Source of the DNA: Frankia sp. R82
GTDB lineage: Bacteria; Actinomycetota; Actinomycetes; Frankiales; Frankiaceae
Direction: 5' to 3'
Length of the DNA stretch: 64,000 bases
Assembly (NCBI RefSeq): GCF_023716925.1
Contig: NZ_JAMQQG010000002.1
Coordinates: 1 to 64,000 of the forward strand
Part shown: piece after piece, positions 9,775 through 18,575 of the stretch
Position numbering within the stretch: the first letter of the stretch is position 1
Layout: every line of letters starts with the position of its first letter
Program-made: the position numbers and the translations under genes
Notes under the pieces: generated by a model
Databases searched by the model: none
What the model was told of the DNA's origin: nothing
What the model saw: only the letters and a program-made list of their open reading frames with translations

Positions 9775-12700
9775 GCCCGCTCGGTGCGGCGGCGTGCTCC
9801 GGCGGGTCGAGCAGGGTCGTCCCGCTCGTCCGGTCCTCGCCTGCGCGCAGCCGGACCAGGGTGTGCGCGGACTGGCGGGCCAACAGGGTGAGGGCGCGGA
9901 TCACCACCGGGTCGACCGCGCTGCGGTTGTCCGCCCACCGGGCAGCGATCGCGCCGAGCAGGCCGCCCTCACCCGCCAGCGGGATCAGGAGCACCGATCC
10001 GAGCCGGAACCGGGTCGCCATCTCACTGTTGATCAGCGGTGATTCGCGGGCGTCCGCGAGGAACAGCGGTCCCTGGGAGCGCAGCGCAGCCTGCAGCATT
10101 CGGCCGGCTTCCGGCTGGCGGGCCTCCCCCAGCGGTATCACCGGCGGGCCACCTGACCGGGTGCGCGAGCCGAACACCCGGTAGATCGTCGACCCCGGCA
10201 CCTCGGAGAGCAGCAGAACCAGGTCGTCAGCACCTACCAGGGCCTGCGCCGCGTCGGTGATCGCCCTGACGGCGTGGTCGAGGTCCTGGGCGAACCAGAG
10301 CCGGTCCAGGTCAGTCAGGGCATCGCTGACCAGCGACATCACGCTGGCCTCGCGGCGTGCCTCCAGCAGGGCCGTGACCTGGCCGGCGAGCGCCATCAGC
10401 GCACGTCGCTGCCCCACGGTCAGGCAACGCGGCGACCGGTCGGCCACGACCAGCGCGCCGAGGGTCGTCCCGGCTCCGGTGCTGATCGGCGCCCCGGCGG
10501 CAAAACCGATCTTCTCGCCGGTGGCGTAGCACCGGCCGGTCGTGGCGGATTCGGCATCGACGGCAGGGTCCTGGATCTCCACGAAGGCCCGCCCAGTGAT
10601 CACTTTTGTGGCGATCCCACATTCCTGGACAGGAATCCACGATCCGGTTCCGATGTGGGTCTTCGACCATTCACGATCACCGTCCCGAAAGATGATCGTC
10701 GCTGTCGCGCATCCGGTGGCCTCAATGGCGATGGACGCGATCGTCTCGAAGGCAGGTTCCGGAGCCGTCCGAAGTAGGTGCAGGTCGTCGAGAATGGTCA
10801 GTTCCGCGAGTCGCGGGTTGGCCGAACTGCCCGGCCACACGCCGCTCGACGTGGCAGACCCGTCTGTCGGGGCAGACCTGTCTGTCGGGGCAGAGCCGTT
10901 GGCGGTGGCAGAGCCGTTGGCGGTGGCAGAGCCGTTGGCGGTGGCAGAGCTTCTGGGGGAGGCCGCGCCGGGGGCGGCGATGGGTGAGCCGGTGGCGGCG
11001 CGGCGAGGGGAGGCCGGTCGGCGTCCGGCGCGGACGGGGTAGCCTCCCGCGGCCTGTGCCTGCAACAGCGCCGTCATCCGCACGGCCGGCAGCGGCGGGG
11101 AGATCGCCGTTCCCTGCAGCAGGTCACAACCGAGATCGACCATCATCGACTGGGTGCGCTCGTCCTCGATGCCCTCACCGACCACGCGCAGGCCGAGGCG
11201 GTGCCCGAGCTCGATCACGGAACGCACGATCGCCGCGTCCGGCGCGCTGCCACTGGCATCCGTGACGAAGCCACGATCGATCTTGACCTCGTCGAAGGGC
11301 AGGGTCTTGAGGATCTCCATCGAGTTGTAGCCGGTGCCGAAATCGTCCAACGAGACCTCGACGCCCTGTGCACACAGCTGGCTCAGCATCGCCGCGGCGC
11401 GCTCGGGCTGGGTCAGCACCGCGCTCTCGGTGATCTCCAGGGTGAGCGCGTGGCTGGGCAGGCCATGCGTGGCGAGCGCGCCGACGACTGCCCGTGGCAG
11501 GTCGTCCAGAACGAACATCCGTGGGGACAGGTTCACCGACACCGCCAGGTGGAGACCAGCCGCGTTCCAGACGGCGCACTGGCGGGCTGCCTCGCCGAGG
11601 ACCCAGCGAGTCACATCCGCAATCATCGGCGATCGTTCGACCATCGGCAGAAAGTCACCGGGGGCCAACAGGCCACGGGTGGGATGGCGCCACCGCAGCA
11701 ATGCCTCGACGCCCACGATCGCCCCGGAATGCGCGGACTGGAGCGGCTGATAGTAGAGCACCAGTTCCTGACGAGCGATGGCGGCGCGTACCTGCGCGTA
11801 CAACGCGATCTGCGCGGGCTGGACGCCGATGATGCCGGGCGCCCAGACGGCGACACTTTCCCCTTCGTGTCGGGCGCGGGCCAGCGCCGCGTCGGCGCAG
11901 GTCAGCAGGCCAGCCATCGAGACGTCGTCGCGGGGCGCGACAGCGATGCCGACCAGGGCGTCCATCGCGACGTCGACCGCGCAGACCCGAAACGGCCCCT
12001 GCACCCGGCGCAGTACCTGCCGGCCGAACTCCGCCCGCGGATCGGCACCGAGCGATGGCGCCGGTCGAGCGGTCGAGGTCGCTGGTGTGGCCGACGGCGG
12101 GGCCACCGTCGATGTTGACGTTGACGAGGTCGTCGAGGACGAGGCGCGATACCGGAAGACCAGAACGAACTCGTCACCACCGGCGCGTCCGACGATGGCC
12201 GGTGCCGGCGTCATGATCCGCAGCCGGCGGGCGACGTCCTGCAGCAGCTGGTCGCCACCGGCATAGCCGAAAGCATCGTTGATCTCGTGGAACCGGGTGA
12301 CGTCGACCAGGACGAGAACCGCCTCGTCGCCGCTGGACAGGATCGAGGCGACCACACGTTCACCGTGGTGGAGGGTTCCGCTGCGGTTGGGCAGCCGGGT
12401 CAGGGCATCGATCTCGTCGTGGCGTGGCCCCGAGCGGATGAGCAGCGTTCCCGCCGCGACGACGCACAGCGCCGCGGCCATTGCCGGCCCGCCGAGGGTG
12501 TTCAGATCACCGCCCGCGCAGGCGCCGAGAACCAAGATCGCGACGATGAGCCCGAGGGTGGCTGCCGCCGCTCGTAGCCGAGCCCATGCGACATAGATCG
12601 CGAGCGCCACGAACCACAGCAGGTAGGCCGATGCGTCGTCCGACGAGGATGCATGGGCCAGCCCGAAGCCAAGGAGCACGGCGAACGCGACCGCGATCGT

Positions 12701-12904
12701 CGGCGGCGCCCAGCCGGGCATCGACCGGGCGACCCAGCGCACTGCCAGGGCGGCTACCGCGACCACGCAGACGAGCCAGCCGATCCACCAGGGCCGCAGG
12801 GCCGAGCCCGGCAGAACGACCGCGAGCAGGAATACCGCGGTGATGCCGAGCAGAACCAGAACCAGGACCCGCCTGCGTTCAGTGAGTACTCGCTCGGTGC
12901 CCAC
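9764..12904 (-). CDS. GGDEF-EAL-GAF membrane signalling protein (c-di-GMP)
   Basis: About 1046 residues. Order: five or six N-terminal membrane helices (residues about 10-155), a GGDEF domain with intact AGGDEF (242-246), an EAL domain with intact EALLR (about 400) and DDFGTGYNSM loop, a low-complexity Ala/Thr/Asn/Ser linker encoded by an 18-bp repeat, and two GAF-like domains. The motifs suggest both synthesis and breakdown of cyclic di-GMP are possible. A Ser/Thr/Pro-rich insert of about 40 residues interrupts the GGDEF domain just after the active-site hairpin. The GTG start at 12904 has GGGGGAGGGAA nine bases upstream. The signal sensed by the GAF part is unknown. Confidence 0.93.
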   Translation of the reverse strand: MGTERVLTERRRVLVLVLLGITAVFLLAVVLPGSALRPWWIGWLVCVVAVAALAVRWVARSMPGWAPPTIAVAFAVLLGFGLAHASSSDDASAYLLWFVALAIYVAWARLRAAAATLGLIVAILVLGACAGGDLNTLGGPAMAAALCVVAAGTLLIRSGPRHDEIDALTRLPNRSGTLHHGERVVASILSSGDEAVLVLVDVTRFHEINDAFGYAGGDQLLQDVARRLRIMTPAPAIVGRAGGDEFVLVFRYRASSSTTSSTSTSTVAPPSATPATSTARPAPSLGADPRAEFGRQVLRRVQGPFRVCAVDVAMDALVGIAVAPRDDVSMAGLLTCADAALARARHEGESVAVWAPGIIGVQPAQIALYAQVRAAIARQELVLYYQPLQSAHSGAIVGVEALLRWRHPTRGLLAPGDFLPMVERSPMIADVTRWVLGEAARQCAVWNAAGLHLAVSVNLSPRMFVLDDLPRAVVGALATHGLPSHALTLEITESAVLTQPERAAAMLSQLCAQGVEVSLDDFGTGYNSMEILKTLPFDEVKIDRGFVTDASGSAPDAAIVRSVIELGHRLGLRVVGEGIEDERTQSMMVDLGCDLLQGTAISPPLPAVRMTALLQAQAAGGYPVRAGRRPASPRRAATGSPIAAPGAASPRSSATANGSATANGSATANGSAPTDRSAPTDGSATSSGVWPGSSANPRLAELTILDDLHLLRTAPEPAFETIASIAIEATGCATATIIFRDGDREWSKTHIGTGSWIPVQECGIATKVITGRAFVEIQDPAVDAESATTGRCYATGEKIGFAAGAPISTGAGTTLGALVVADRSPRCLTVGQRRALMALAGQVTALLEARREASVMSLVSDALTDLDRLWFAQDLDHAVRAITDAAQALVGADDLVLLLSEVPGSTIYRVFGSRTRSGGPPVIPLGEARQPEAGRMLQAALRSQGPLFLADARESPLINSEMATRFRLGSVLLIPLAGEGGLLGAIAARWADNRSAVDPVVIRALTLLARQSAHTLVRLRAGEDRTSGTTLLDPPEHAAAPSGLRG
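10890..10950 (-). repeat. 18-bp tandem repeat in the EAL-GAF linker
   Basis: Three full copies plus a partial copy of GCAGAGCCGTTGGCGGTG (plus-strand reading) encode repeated Ser-Ala-Thr-Ala-Asn-Gly in the linker between the EAL and GAF regions. A related, diverged 18-bp unit continues on its upstream side in the gene (higher coordinates). Confidence 0.85.
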
Positions 12905-13561
12905 GAAACGATTCCCTCCCCCAACCGGCCCAGGATCTTCAAGACCGGTACGCCCCAAGCCGCCACACCTCGCAGATCTCCGGCGCGGCCGACCAGGATC
13001 TGCAGCACGCGGGCCACGACTGCCAGGTCGGGGCGCCCCGCCGCCCGGCGGCCCCACGTCCAAACGCCTTTGCCGGTGCCCACCGGGCCATATGGGCGAC
13101 CGCGCGGGGGATGGTCCCGGAATGCCGCGCCGTCACCGAGGCGAGGGTCAAGCTTTCTCTACCATGTCCGGCGTGACCCGCCGCCTAACCTGCTCGCCAG
13201 CATCTTCACCCTACGTAGACGCAAGAGTGGAGGCCCATATCCCCTTTGCCCCCAGATACAGCTAGAACGTATACGTCGGAACCGGCTTCGTCCACGACAG
13301 GAACCCTCGAACCGGAGGATCGCCGCCGGACGACGGAAATCGTCCGGCCAAAGCCGACCGTGCGTTGGACGCGAGTTCGGGACCCGTTGTCTCCCGGTTC
13401 AATGACCTACCTGAACGCATTATTCATCATTAAACCGACATAATGGACAAAAATGCCCAAGCGGCGCCGGACGATCGATCTGGAGGACTGGTCAACGAGA
13501 GGACACCGCGGCTGTGCGCAACAGAGTGCAGCGGAATAGTGCCTTTCGGTAGACGGCGCTT
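12905..13561. other. Intergenic region between polA 3' end and the GGDEF/EAL gene 5' end
   Basis: About 650 bp without a convincing gene. The part nearest 13390-13460 is clearly richer in A and T than its surroundings. Both flanking genes are on the minus strand, so the region must hold the polA 3' untranslated end and the promoter of the GGDEF/EAL gene. A 65-codon plus-strand frame at 13246-13443 has no ribosome site and no recognisable content. Confidence 0.5.
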
Positions 13562-16333
13562 TCAGTGGGCGGCGTCGTCCCAGGTGCGACCGGAGCCGAC
13601 GCTGACGTCCAGGGGCACCGACATGGCGTAGGCAGCGGCCATTTCGGCCCGCACCAGGGCCTCGACCGGCTCGCGCTCACCGGGGGCGATCTCGAGGACG
13701 AGCTCGTCATGCACCTGGAGCAGCAGCCGGGAGGCGAAGGCACCGCTCCGCAGGGCCCGGTTCACTCCCAGCATAGCGATCTTGATGATGTCTGCGGCGG
13801 AGCCCTGGATGGGGGCGTTGAGTGCCATCCGCTCGGCCATCTGCCGGCGTTGGGAGTTGTCGCTGGTGAGGTCGGGCAGGTAACGGCGGCGGCCGAGGAT
13901 GGTCTCGGTGTAGCCGTCACGGCGGGCACGTTCGACGACACCACGCAGAAAGTCCCGGACGCCGCCGAAACGGGCGAAGTAGGCGTCCATGTGCTCGCGT
14001 GCCTCGTCAGGAGCGATGCCGAGCTGGGAGGCGAGCCCGAACGCGGACAGGCCGTAGGCGAGGCCGTAGGACATCGCCTTGATCCGCCGGCGCAGCTCCG
14101 GGTCGACCTCGGCCACGGGTAGGCCGAATGCCTCGGCGGCCACGAAGGTGTGCAGGTCCTCACCGGAGCCGAAGGCCTCGATGAGACCCTCGTCGCCGGA
14201 CAGATGCGCCATGATCCGCATCTCGATCTGCGAGTAGTCGGCGGTGAGCAACGTCTCGTAGCCGGCGCCGACGACGAAGGCCTGCCGGATCTGGCGGCCC
14301 TCGGCGGTACGGATCGGGATGTTCTGCAGGTTCGGGTCGGTGGACGACAGCCGGCCGGTGGCCGCGATGGTCTGGTTGAAGGTGGTGTGGATCCGCCCGG
14401 CGTCGTCGATCATCGGCAGCAACGAGTCGACGACGGTCTTGAGCCGGGCCACATCCCGGTGGCGCAGCAGCACCGGCAGCAGCGGGTGGTCCGACTGCAC
14501 GGCGAGCCAGGCCAGCGCGTCGGCGTCGGTGGTGTAGCCGGTCTTGATCTTCTTGGTCTTGGGTAGCCCGAGCTCGTCGAACAGGATCTGCTGGAGCTGT
14601 TTGGGCGAGCCGAGGTTGAACGCCCGCCCGACGATCTCGTGGGCCTGGGCGGCAACGGCGCTGACCTCGCCGCCGTAGTGCTTCGCAAGCTCGAGCAGAT
14701 GGTCCTGATCGGCGGCGATACCGGCGCGTTCCATCCCGGCGAGCACCGTGACCAGCGGCAGTTCCATGTCACGCAGCAGGGTGGCGGCGCTGCGACGTTC
14801 GAGGTCGGCATCGAGCTCGTCGGCGAGTTCCAGACAGGCCCGTGCCCGCACCGCATCGGCCTGCGACTGCTCGGCCTCGCCGGAACCGTCCAGCGTGAGC
14901 TGCCCGTCACCGGTGGGTTCGGCAGACAGATCCCGATGCAGATAGCGGGCAACCAGATCACCGAGATCGAAGGAGCGCTGCCCGGGCAGAGCGAGGTAGG
15001 CGGCGAGCGCCGTGTCACTGGTGACGCCGGCGAGGGTGAGACCGAGTTCGGCGAAGGCGAGCATCGGACCCTTGACGTCGTGGCCGGCCTTGGGCTGGGC
15101 CGGGTCGGCCAGCCAGGCTCCGAGCGCGTCAAGATCGGCCGGAGTGAGGGTGGTGGGATCGAGCCAGGCGGCGGCGTCGGCCGTGGCCAGGGCCAGCCCC
15201 GACAGCACACCGGTACCGCGCCCCCAGGTGCCGCGGGCATGCAGGCCGGTCCGCCCGGCGCCGCGGGCGTGCGCGGCGAGCCAGTCGGCCACCTCGTCGG
15301 GCCCCAGGGTGGTGACGACGACGTCGAACCCCTCCTCCACCGGTGGCGGGGTGGTGGCCAGCGCCGCGTAGAGGCGTTCCCGCAGTACCCGGAACTGCAG
15401 GGTGTCGAACAGCTGGTGGACGGCCTCCCGATCCCACGGGCGCAGGCGCAGCTCGTCCGGCCCCAGCGGCAGGGGTACGTCCCGCGAGAGTTCGGTCAGC
15501 GCACGGTTACGGATCACCGAGGACAGGTGGGCACGCAGGGACGCACCGGTCTTTCCGCCGATCTCATCGGCGCGGTCGACCAGTTCCGCGAGCGAGCCGA
15601 ACTGCTGGATCCACTTGGTGGCAGTCTTCTCCCCCACGCCGGGCACCGAGGGCAGATTGTCCGACGGGTCGCCACGCAGGGCCGCGAAATCGGGATACTG
15701 CACCGGGGACAGGCCGTACTTGGCCTGCACCTCCGCCGGGGTGAAGCGGGTCATGTCCGAGATGCCCTTGCGGGTCATCAGTACGGTGACCTGCTCGTCG
15801 ACGAGCTGCAGGGCATCGCGGTCACCGGTGACGACCAGCACCTGCATGCCGGCCGCGCTGCCGGCCGTGGCAAGGGTGGCGATCACGTCGTCGGCCTCGA
15901 AGCCGGCGGCGCTGACCCCGGCCACCGCCAGCGCGTCACACACCTGGTGAATGAGGCTGACCTGGCCGACGAAGTCGGAGGGCGTCTCGGCCCGGCCGGC
16001 CTTGTACTCGGCGTACTGGGTGTGGCGGAACGTGGGCGTCGGCAGGTCCCAGGCGACGGCGACGTGGGTGGGCCGCTCATCCCGCAACACGTTGATGAGC
16101 ATGGAGGTGAACCCGTAGACGGCGTTCGTCGGCTGGCCGGTGGTGGTGGAGAAGTTCTCCACCGGCAGCGCGTAGAAGGCCCGGTAGGCCAGCGAGTGCC
16201 CGTCGAGCAGCAGCAGGCGCGGCGCGGCGGCATCAGCGGCGGGGGCACCGGCGGGCGCGGAGCTGCGGGCACGGGTGGCGGACCGGGCTGCGGTCGCCCG
16301 ACCGGAGGACGATGTCGACGAGGTCACGGGCAC
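13562..16333 (-). CDS. polA: DNA polymerase I
   Basis: 923 residues. The N-terminal 5'-3' exonuclease domain begins with LLLLDGHSLAYRAFYALP and carries the FEADDVIATLA and GDPSDNLPSVPGVGEKTA metal and helix-hairpin-helix motifs. The middle 3'-5' exonuclease-like domain lacks the usual acidic metal ligands, so proofreading is probably absent, as in other actinobacterial PolA. The polymerase domain has motif A (LLTADYSQIEMRIMAHL), motif B (RRIKAMSYGLAYGLSAFGL) and motif C (LLLQVHDELVLE). It fills gaps in repair and removes RNA primers. The GTG start at 16333 was chosen; a second in-frame GTG lies two codons later. A Ser/Ala-rich 35-residue N-terminal extension precedes the conserved part. Confidence 0.98.
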   Translation of the reverse strand: MPVTSSTSSSGRATAARSATRARSSAPAGAPAADAAAPRLLLLDGHSLAYRAFYALPVENFSTTTGQPTNAVYGFTSMLINVLRDERPTHVAVAWDLPTPTFRHTQYAEYKAGRAETPSDFVGQVSLIHQVCDALAVAGVSAAGFEADDVIATLATAGSAAGMQVLVVTGDRDALQLVDEQVTVLMTRKGISDMTRFTPAEVQAKYGLSPVQYPDFAALRGDPSDNLPSVPGVGEKTATKWIQQFGSLAELVDRADEIGGKTGASLRAHLSSVIRNRALTELSRDVPLPLGPDELRLRPWDREAVHQLFDTLQFRVLRERLYAALATTPPPVEEGFDVVVTTLGPDEVADWLAAHARGAGRTGLHARGTWGRGTGVLSGLALATADAAAWLDPTTLTPADLDALGAWLADPAQPKAGHDVKGPMLAFAELGLTLAGVTSDTALAAYLALPGQRSFDLGDLVARYLHRDLSAEPTGDGQLTLDGSGEAEQSQADAVRARACLELADELDADLERRSAATLLRDMELPLVTVLAGMERAGIAADQDHLLELAKHYGGEVSAVAAQAHEIVGRAFNLGSPKQLQQILFDELGLPKTKKIKTGYTTDADALAWLAVQSDHPLLPVLLRHRDVARLKTVVDSLLPMIDDAGRIHTTFNQTIAATGRLSSTDPNLQNIPIRTAEGRQIRQAFVVGAGYETLLTADYSQIEMRIMAHLSGDEGLIEAFGSGEDLHTFVAAEAFGLPVAEVDPELRRRIKAMSYGLAYGLSAFGLASQLGIAPDEAREHMDAYFARFGGVRDFLRGVVERARRDGYTETILGRRRYLPDLTSDNSQRRQMAERMALNAPIQGSAADIIKIAMLGVNRALRSGAFASRLLLQVHDELVLEIAPGEREPVEALVRAEMAAAYAMSVPLDVSVGSGRTWDDAAH

Positions 16334-16507
16334 GCGGCGAGTCTAGGCCGTGGGTCCGACAGTTTCGTGGCCTGTGGGCGGTCCGTCGCTCCACGCAGCA
16401 CACCGGGACCGTCCCGCGAACGCCCCGGTCGGACCGAGCGCACCGCTGGGAGCACACCGGTACGGAGCCGGCGGCGGTCGGGACGGAGCTGACGATGACC
16501 AGAAGCG

Positions 16508-16993
16508 GTGATTAGGCTCGCGCAGGTGACGAACACGGACGCGGATCCCGACCGCGGCTCCACCACCCCCGTCGAGGGGCCCACGCACGGGGAAGAGCTG
16601 GTCGCCTACCTCAACGGCGTCCGCGGCGAACTGGAACAGCACATGGGCATCGTGCTGACCGAGGCCGCGGCCGAGCGCGTGGTCGCGACGATGCCGGTCG
16701 AGGGCAACCGGCAGCCGTACGGGCTGCTGCACGGCGGAGCATCCGTCGCACTCGCCGAGACGGTGGGGTCGATCGGCGCCGCGCTCGGTGCGCCGGCGGG
16801 ATCCCTTGCCGTGGGCATCGACATCAACGCGACTCATCACCGGTCCGCCACCACGGGGACGGTCACCGCGGTCGCCACCCGCCTGCACGGCGGGCGCACG
16901 CTGGCCACCTACGACATCCGGATCACCGATGACGCCGGACGCGCCGTGTGCACCTGCCGACTCACCTGCATGATCCGCTCCGGCTCCCGGTAA
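16508..16993 (+). CDS. PaaI-family hotdog-fold thioesterase
   Basis: About 161 residues. The central stretch NRQPYGLLHGGASVALAETV carries the HGG motif of the hotdog-fold 4HBT/PaaI family, followed by the strand region SLAVGIDINATHHRSA. Members hydrolyse acyl- or aryl-CoA thioesters. The first 30 residues are poorly conserved in type, and the start could be GTG 16508 or GTG 16526. It is divergent from polA across 174 bp; a hotdog thioesterase next to polA and pdtaR is a common actinobacterial arrangement. The natural substrate cannot be told from the sequence. Confidence 0.92.
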   Translation: MIRLAQVTNTDADPDRGSTTPVEGPTHGEELVAYLNGVRGELEQHMGIVLTEAAAERVVATMPVEGNRQPYGLLHGGASVALAETVGSIGAALGAPAGSLAVGIDINATHHRSATTGTVTAVATRLHGGRTLATYDIRITDDAGRAVCTCRLTCMIRSGSR

Positions 16994-17182
16994 CCCCGGC
17001 GGTATCCGAACGGACACACCAGGCCGACCCAGGTACATTGACCCGATACGGCGATGGGCCTAGCCTCATCGCCCGTGGCACCCGGGTCACGCGAGTAGAC
17101 AACGTGCGGACGCGGGGAAGGTCCGGACGGCACCAAAGCCGATCCCGGGTGCCACACACAGATCGAGGTCCTCCGCCGCCGG

Positions 17183-18358
17183 TCAGGGCTTGGCGAGGGT
17201 GTCGACGGGGCCGAGTACCGTCCGTTTGCCGCCTCGAACCCGGTAGACGTACACGGTGGAGCCGTCCACGTTGCCGTCCCTGCCGAAGGTGATCTGTTTG
17301 GTGACGCCGGGGATGTTCACCGAGCCGAAGGCCGCCACCACCGCGGAGCGGTTCGCCGCGGAGCCGAGGCGGCGCAACGTGTCGATGATCGCGTTGGTGG
17401 CGTCGTACGCCTCGCCGGAGTAGGTCCCCGGGCGGGTGCCACTGTTGACGGCACGGAACTTCCCGACGAACCCGGCGGCGGCGGGGTCGCTGTTCGGGTC
17501 CCCGCAGGCGCAGGTGAGCAGGACTCCCTCGGCGTTGCCGGCGCCGGCCTGGTGAATGAGCTGGTCGTCGTTCGCCCCGTCCCCGGAGACGATCTTCCCG
17601 GTGAAGCCCTTGCCCCGCAGTGCCCGCACGAGCAGTGCCAGCTCGGAGTAGTACCCCGAGTAGTAAAGGACGTCCGGGTCAGCGGAAATGATCTTGATGG
17701 CCTCGGAACCGTAGTCCTTCGTCGGGTTGATCCCGTCATGGATGACGTTGAGACCGTGGGCGTTCAGCGCCCGCTCCAGCGCGCCGGACAGGCCGATGCC
17801 GTACTCACTGCGATCGTCCAACGAGAAGACGGTCCGGGCCTTGAGTACCTTGGCCAGGTACTCGGCGGCCGCCGTGCCCTGCACGCTGTCAGGAGCGATC
17901 ACCCGGAAGAAACTGGTGAACCCGAGGTCGGTCAGGGCCGGCGCAGTGGCCGACGGACTGACCGAGAGCAGTCCGGCCGCGCTGTACAGCGGCTCACTCG
18001 CTTTCGTCGGCCCGGAGAACACCGGTCCCACGACGGCGACGATGTTCGGGTTGTCAACGAGCTTCTGTGCCGCGGTCGGGCCCTGCGCGGCCAAACCCTG
18101 GTCGTCGGCGGCGACGATCCGCAGCCGGAACGGCAGGTCGGGGCGCTGGTTGGCGAGGTCCACGGCGGTGAGCATGCCGTCGTAGGCGTTGAGGCCGAGC
18201 TGTTGGTTCTCGCCGGACAGCGGACCCTGGAAGCCGAGGACGTACTCCTCGCGACCCCCGCCACCACCGTCCGATCCGCCACAACCGGCCAGGATGGCCG
18301 CGGCCATCATCGTTGTCGCGATCCCGAGTGCTCCGACGCGCCGTCCCGCCGCCCTCAT
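17183..18358 (-). CDS. Branched-chain amino acid-type ABC transporter substrate-binding lipoprotein
   Basis: 391 residues. A short basic N-terminus and hydrophobic stretch end in the lipobox LAGC, so it should be a membrane-anchored lipoprotein. The mature part follows the LivJ/periplasmic-binding type I pattern: GFQGPLSGENQQLGLNAYDG, then VAVVGPVFSGPTKASEPLYS, and SGEAYDATNAIIDTLRRLG near the end. It would deliver an amino acid or similar small ligand to an ABC permease, but no permease or ATPase gene is in the window. ATG with GAAGGGCG eight bases upstream. A perfect inverted repeat lies about 105 bp upstream. Confidence 0.92.
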   Translation of the reverse strand: MRAAGRRVGALGIATTMMAAAILAGCGGSDGGGGGREEYVLGFQGPLSGENQQLGLNAYDGMLTAVDLANQRPDLPFRLRIVAADDQGLAAQGPTAAQKLVDNPNIVAVVGPVFSGPTKASEPLYSAAGLLSVSPSATAPALTDLGFTSFFRVIAPDSVQGTAAAEYLAKVLKARTVFSLDDRSEYGIGLSGALERALNAHGLNVIHDGINPTKDYGSEAIKIISADPDVLYYSGYYSELALLVRALRGKGFTGKIVSGDGANDDQLIHQAGAGNAEGVLLTCACGDPNSDPAAAGFVGKFRAVNSGTRPGTYSGEAYDATNAIIDTLRRLGSAANRSAVVAAFGSVNIPGVTKQITFGRDGNVDGSTVYVYRVRGGKRTVLGPVDTLAKP

Positions 18359-18462
18359 GTCACGCCCTTCGTCGCTTCGCCATCACCATTGATGGCTACA
18401 GGTATCCGACAGATAACCTGTTGTGACGAAACCTAGCCGAGCGGATGCACCCAACGACAACT

Positions 18463-18486
18463 ATAGGTAAGCGTGTCGTTACCTAT
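18463..18486. promoter_or_regulatory. Inverted repeat ATAGGTAA-8-TTACCTAT, possible operator
   Basis: A perfect 8-bp inverted repeat with an 8-bp spacer lies upstream of the substrate-binding lipoprotein gene and downstream of the second binding-protein gene, both on the minus strand. No T-run follows, so a regulator site is more likely than a terminator. Confidence 0.45.
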
Positions 18487-18575
18487 TGCCGCTTCACGGG
18501 GACCGGTGCGGACGGGACGGCGGCCGCAGCGACCATCGGTCCCGCCGAACCCGATCGGCCGGGCGACCGGGACGG

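Noticed and set aside
13246-13443. 65-codon plus-strand frame between GGDEF/EAL and polA
   Set aside because: No ribosome site and random-looking composition.
14639-16492. 617-codon plus-strand frame opposite polA
   Set aside because: Antisense shadow; the minus strand encodes PolA with motifs A, B and C.
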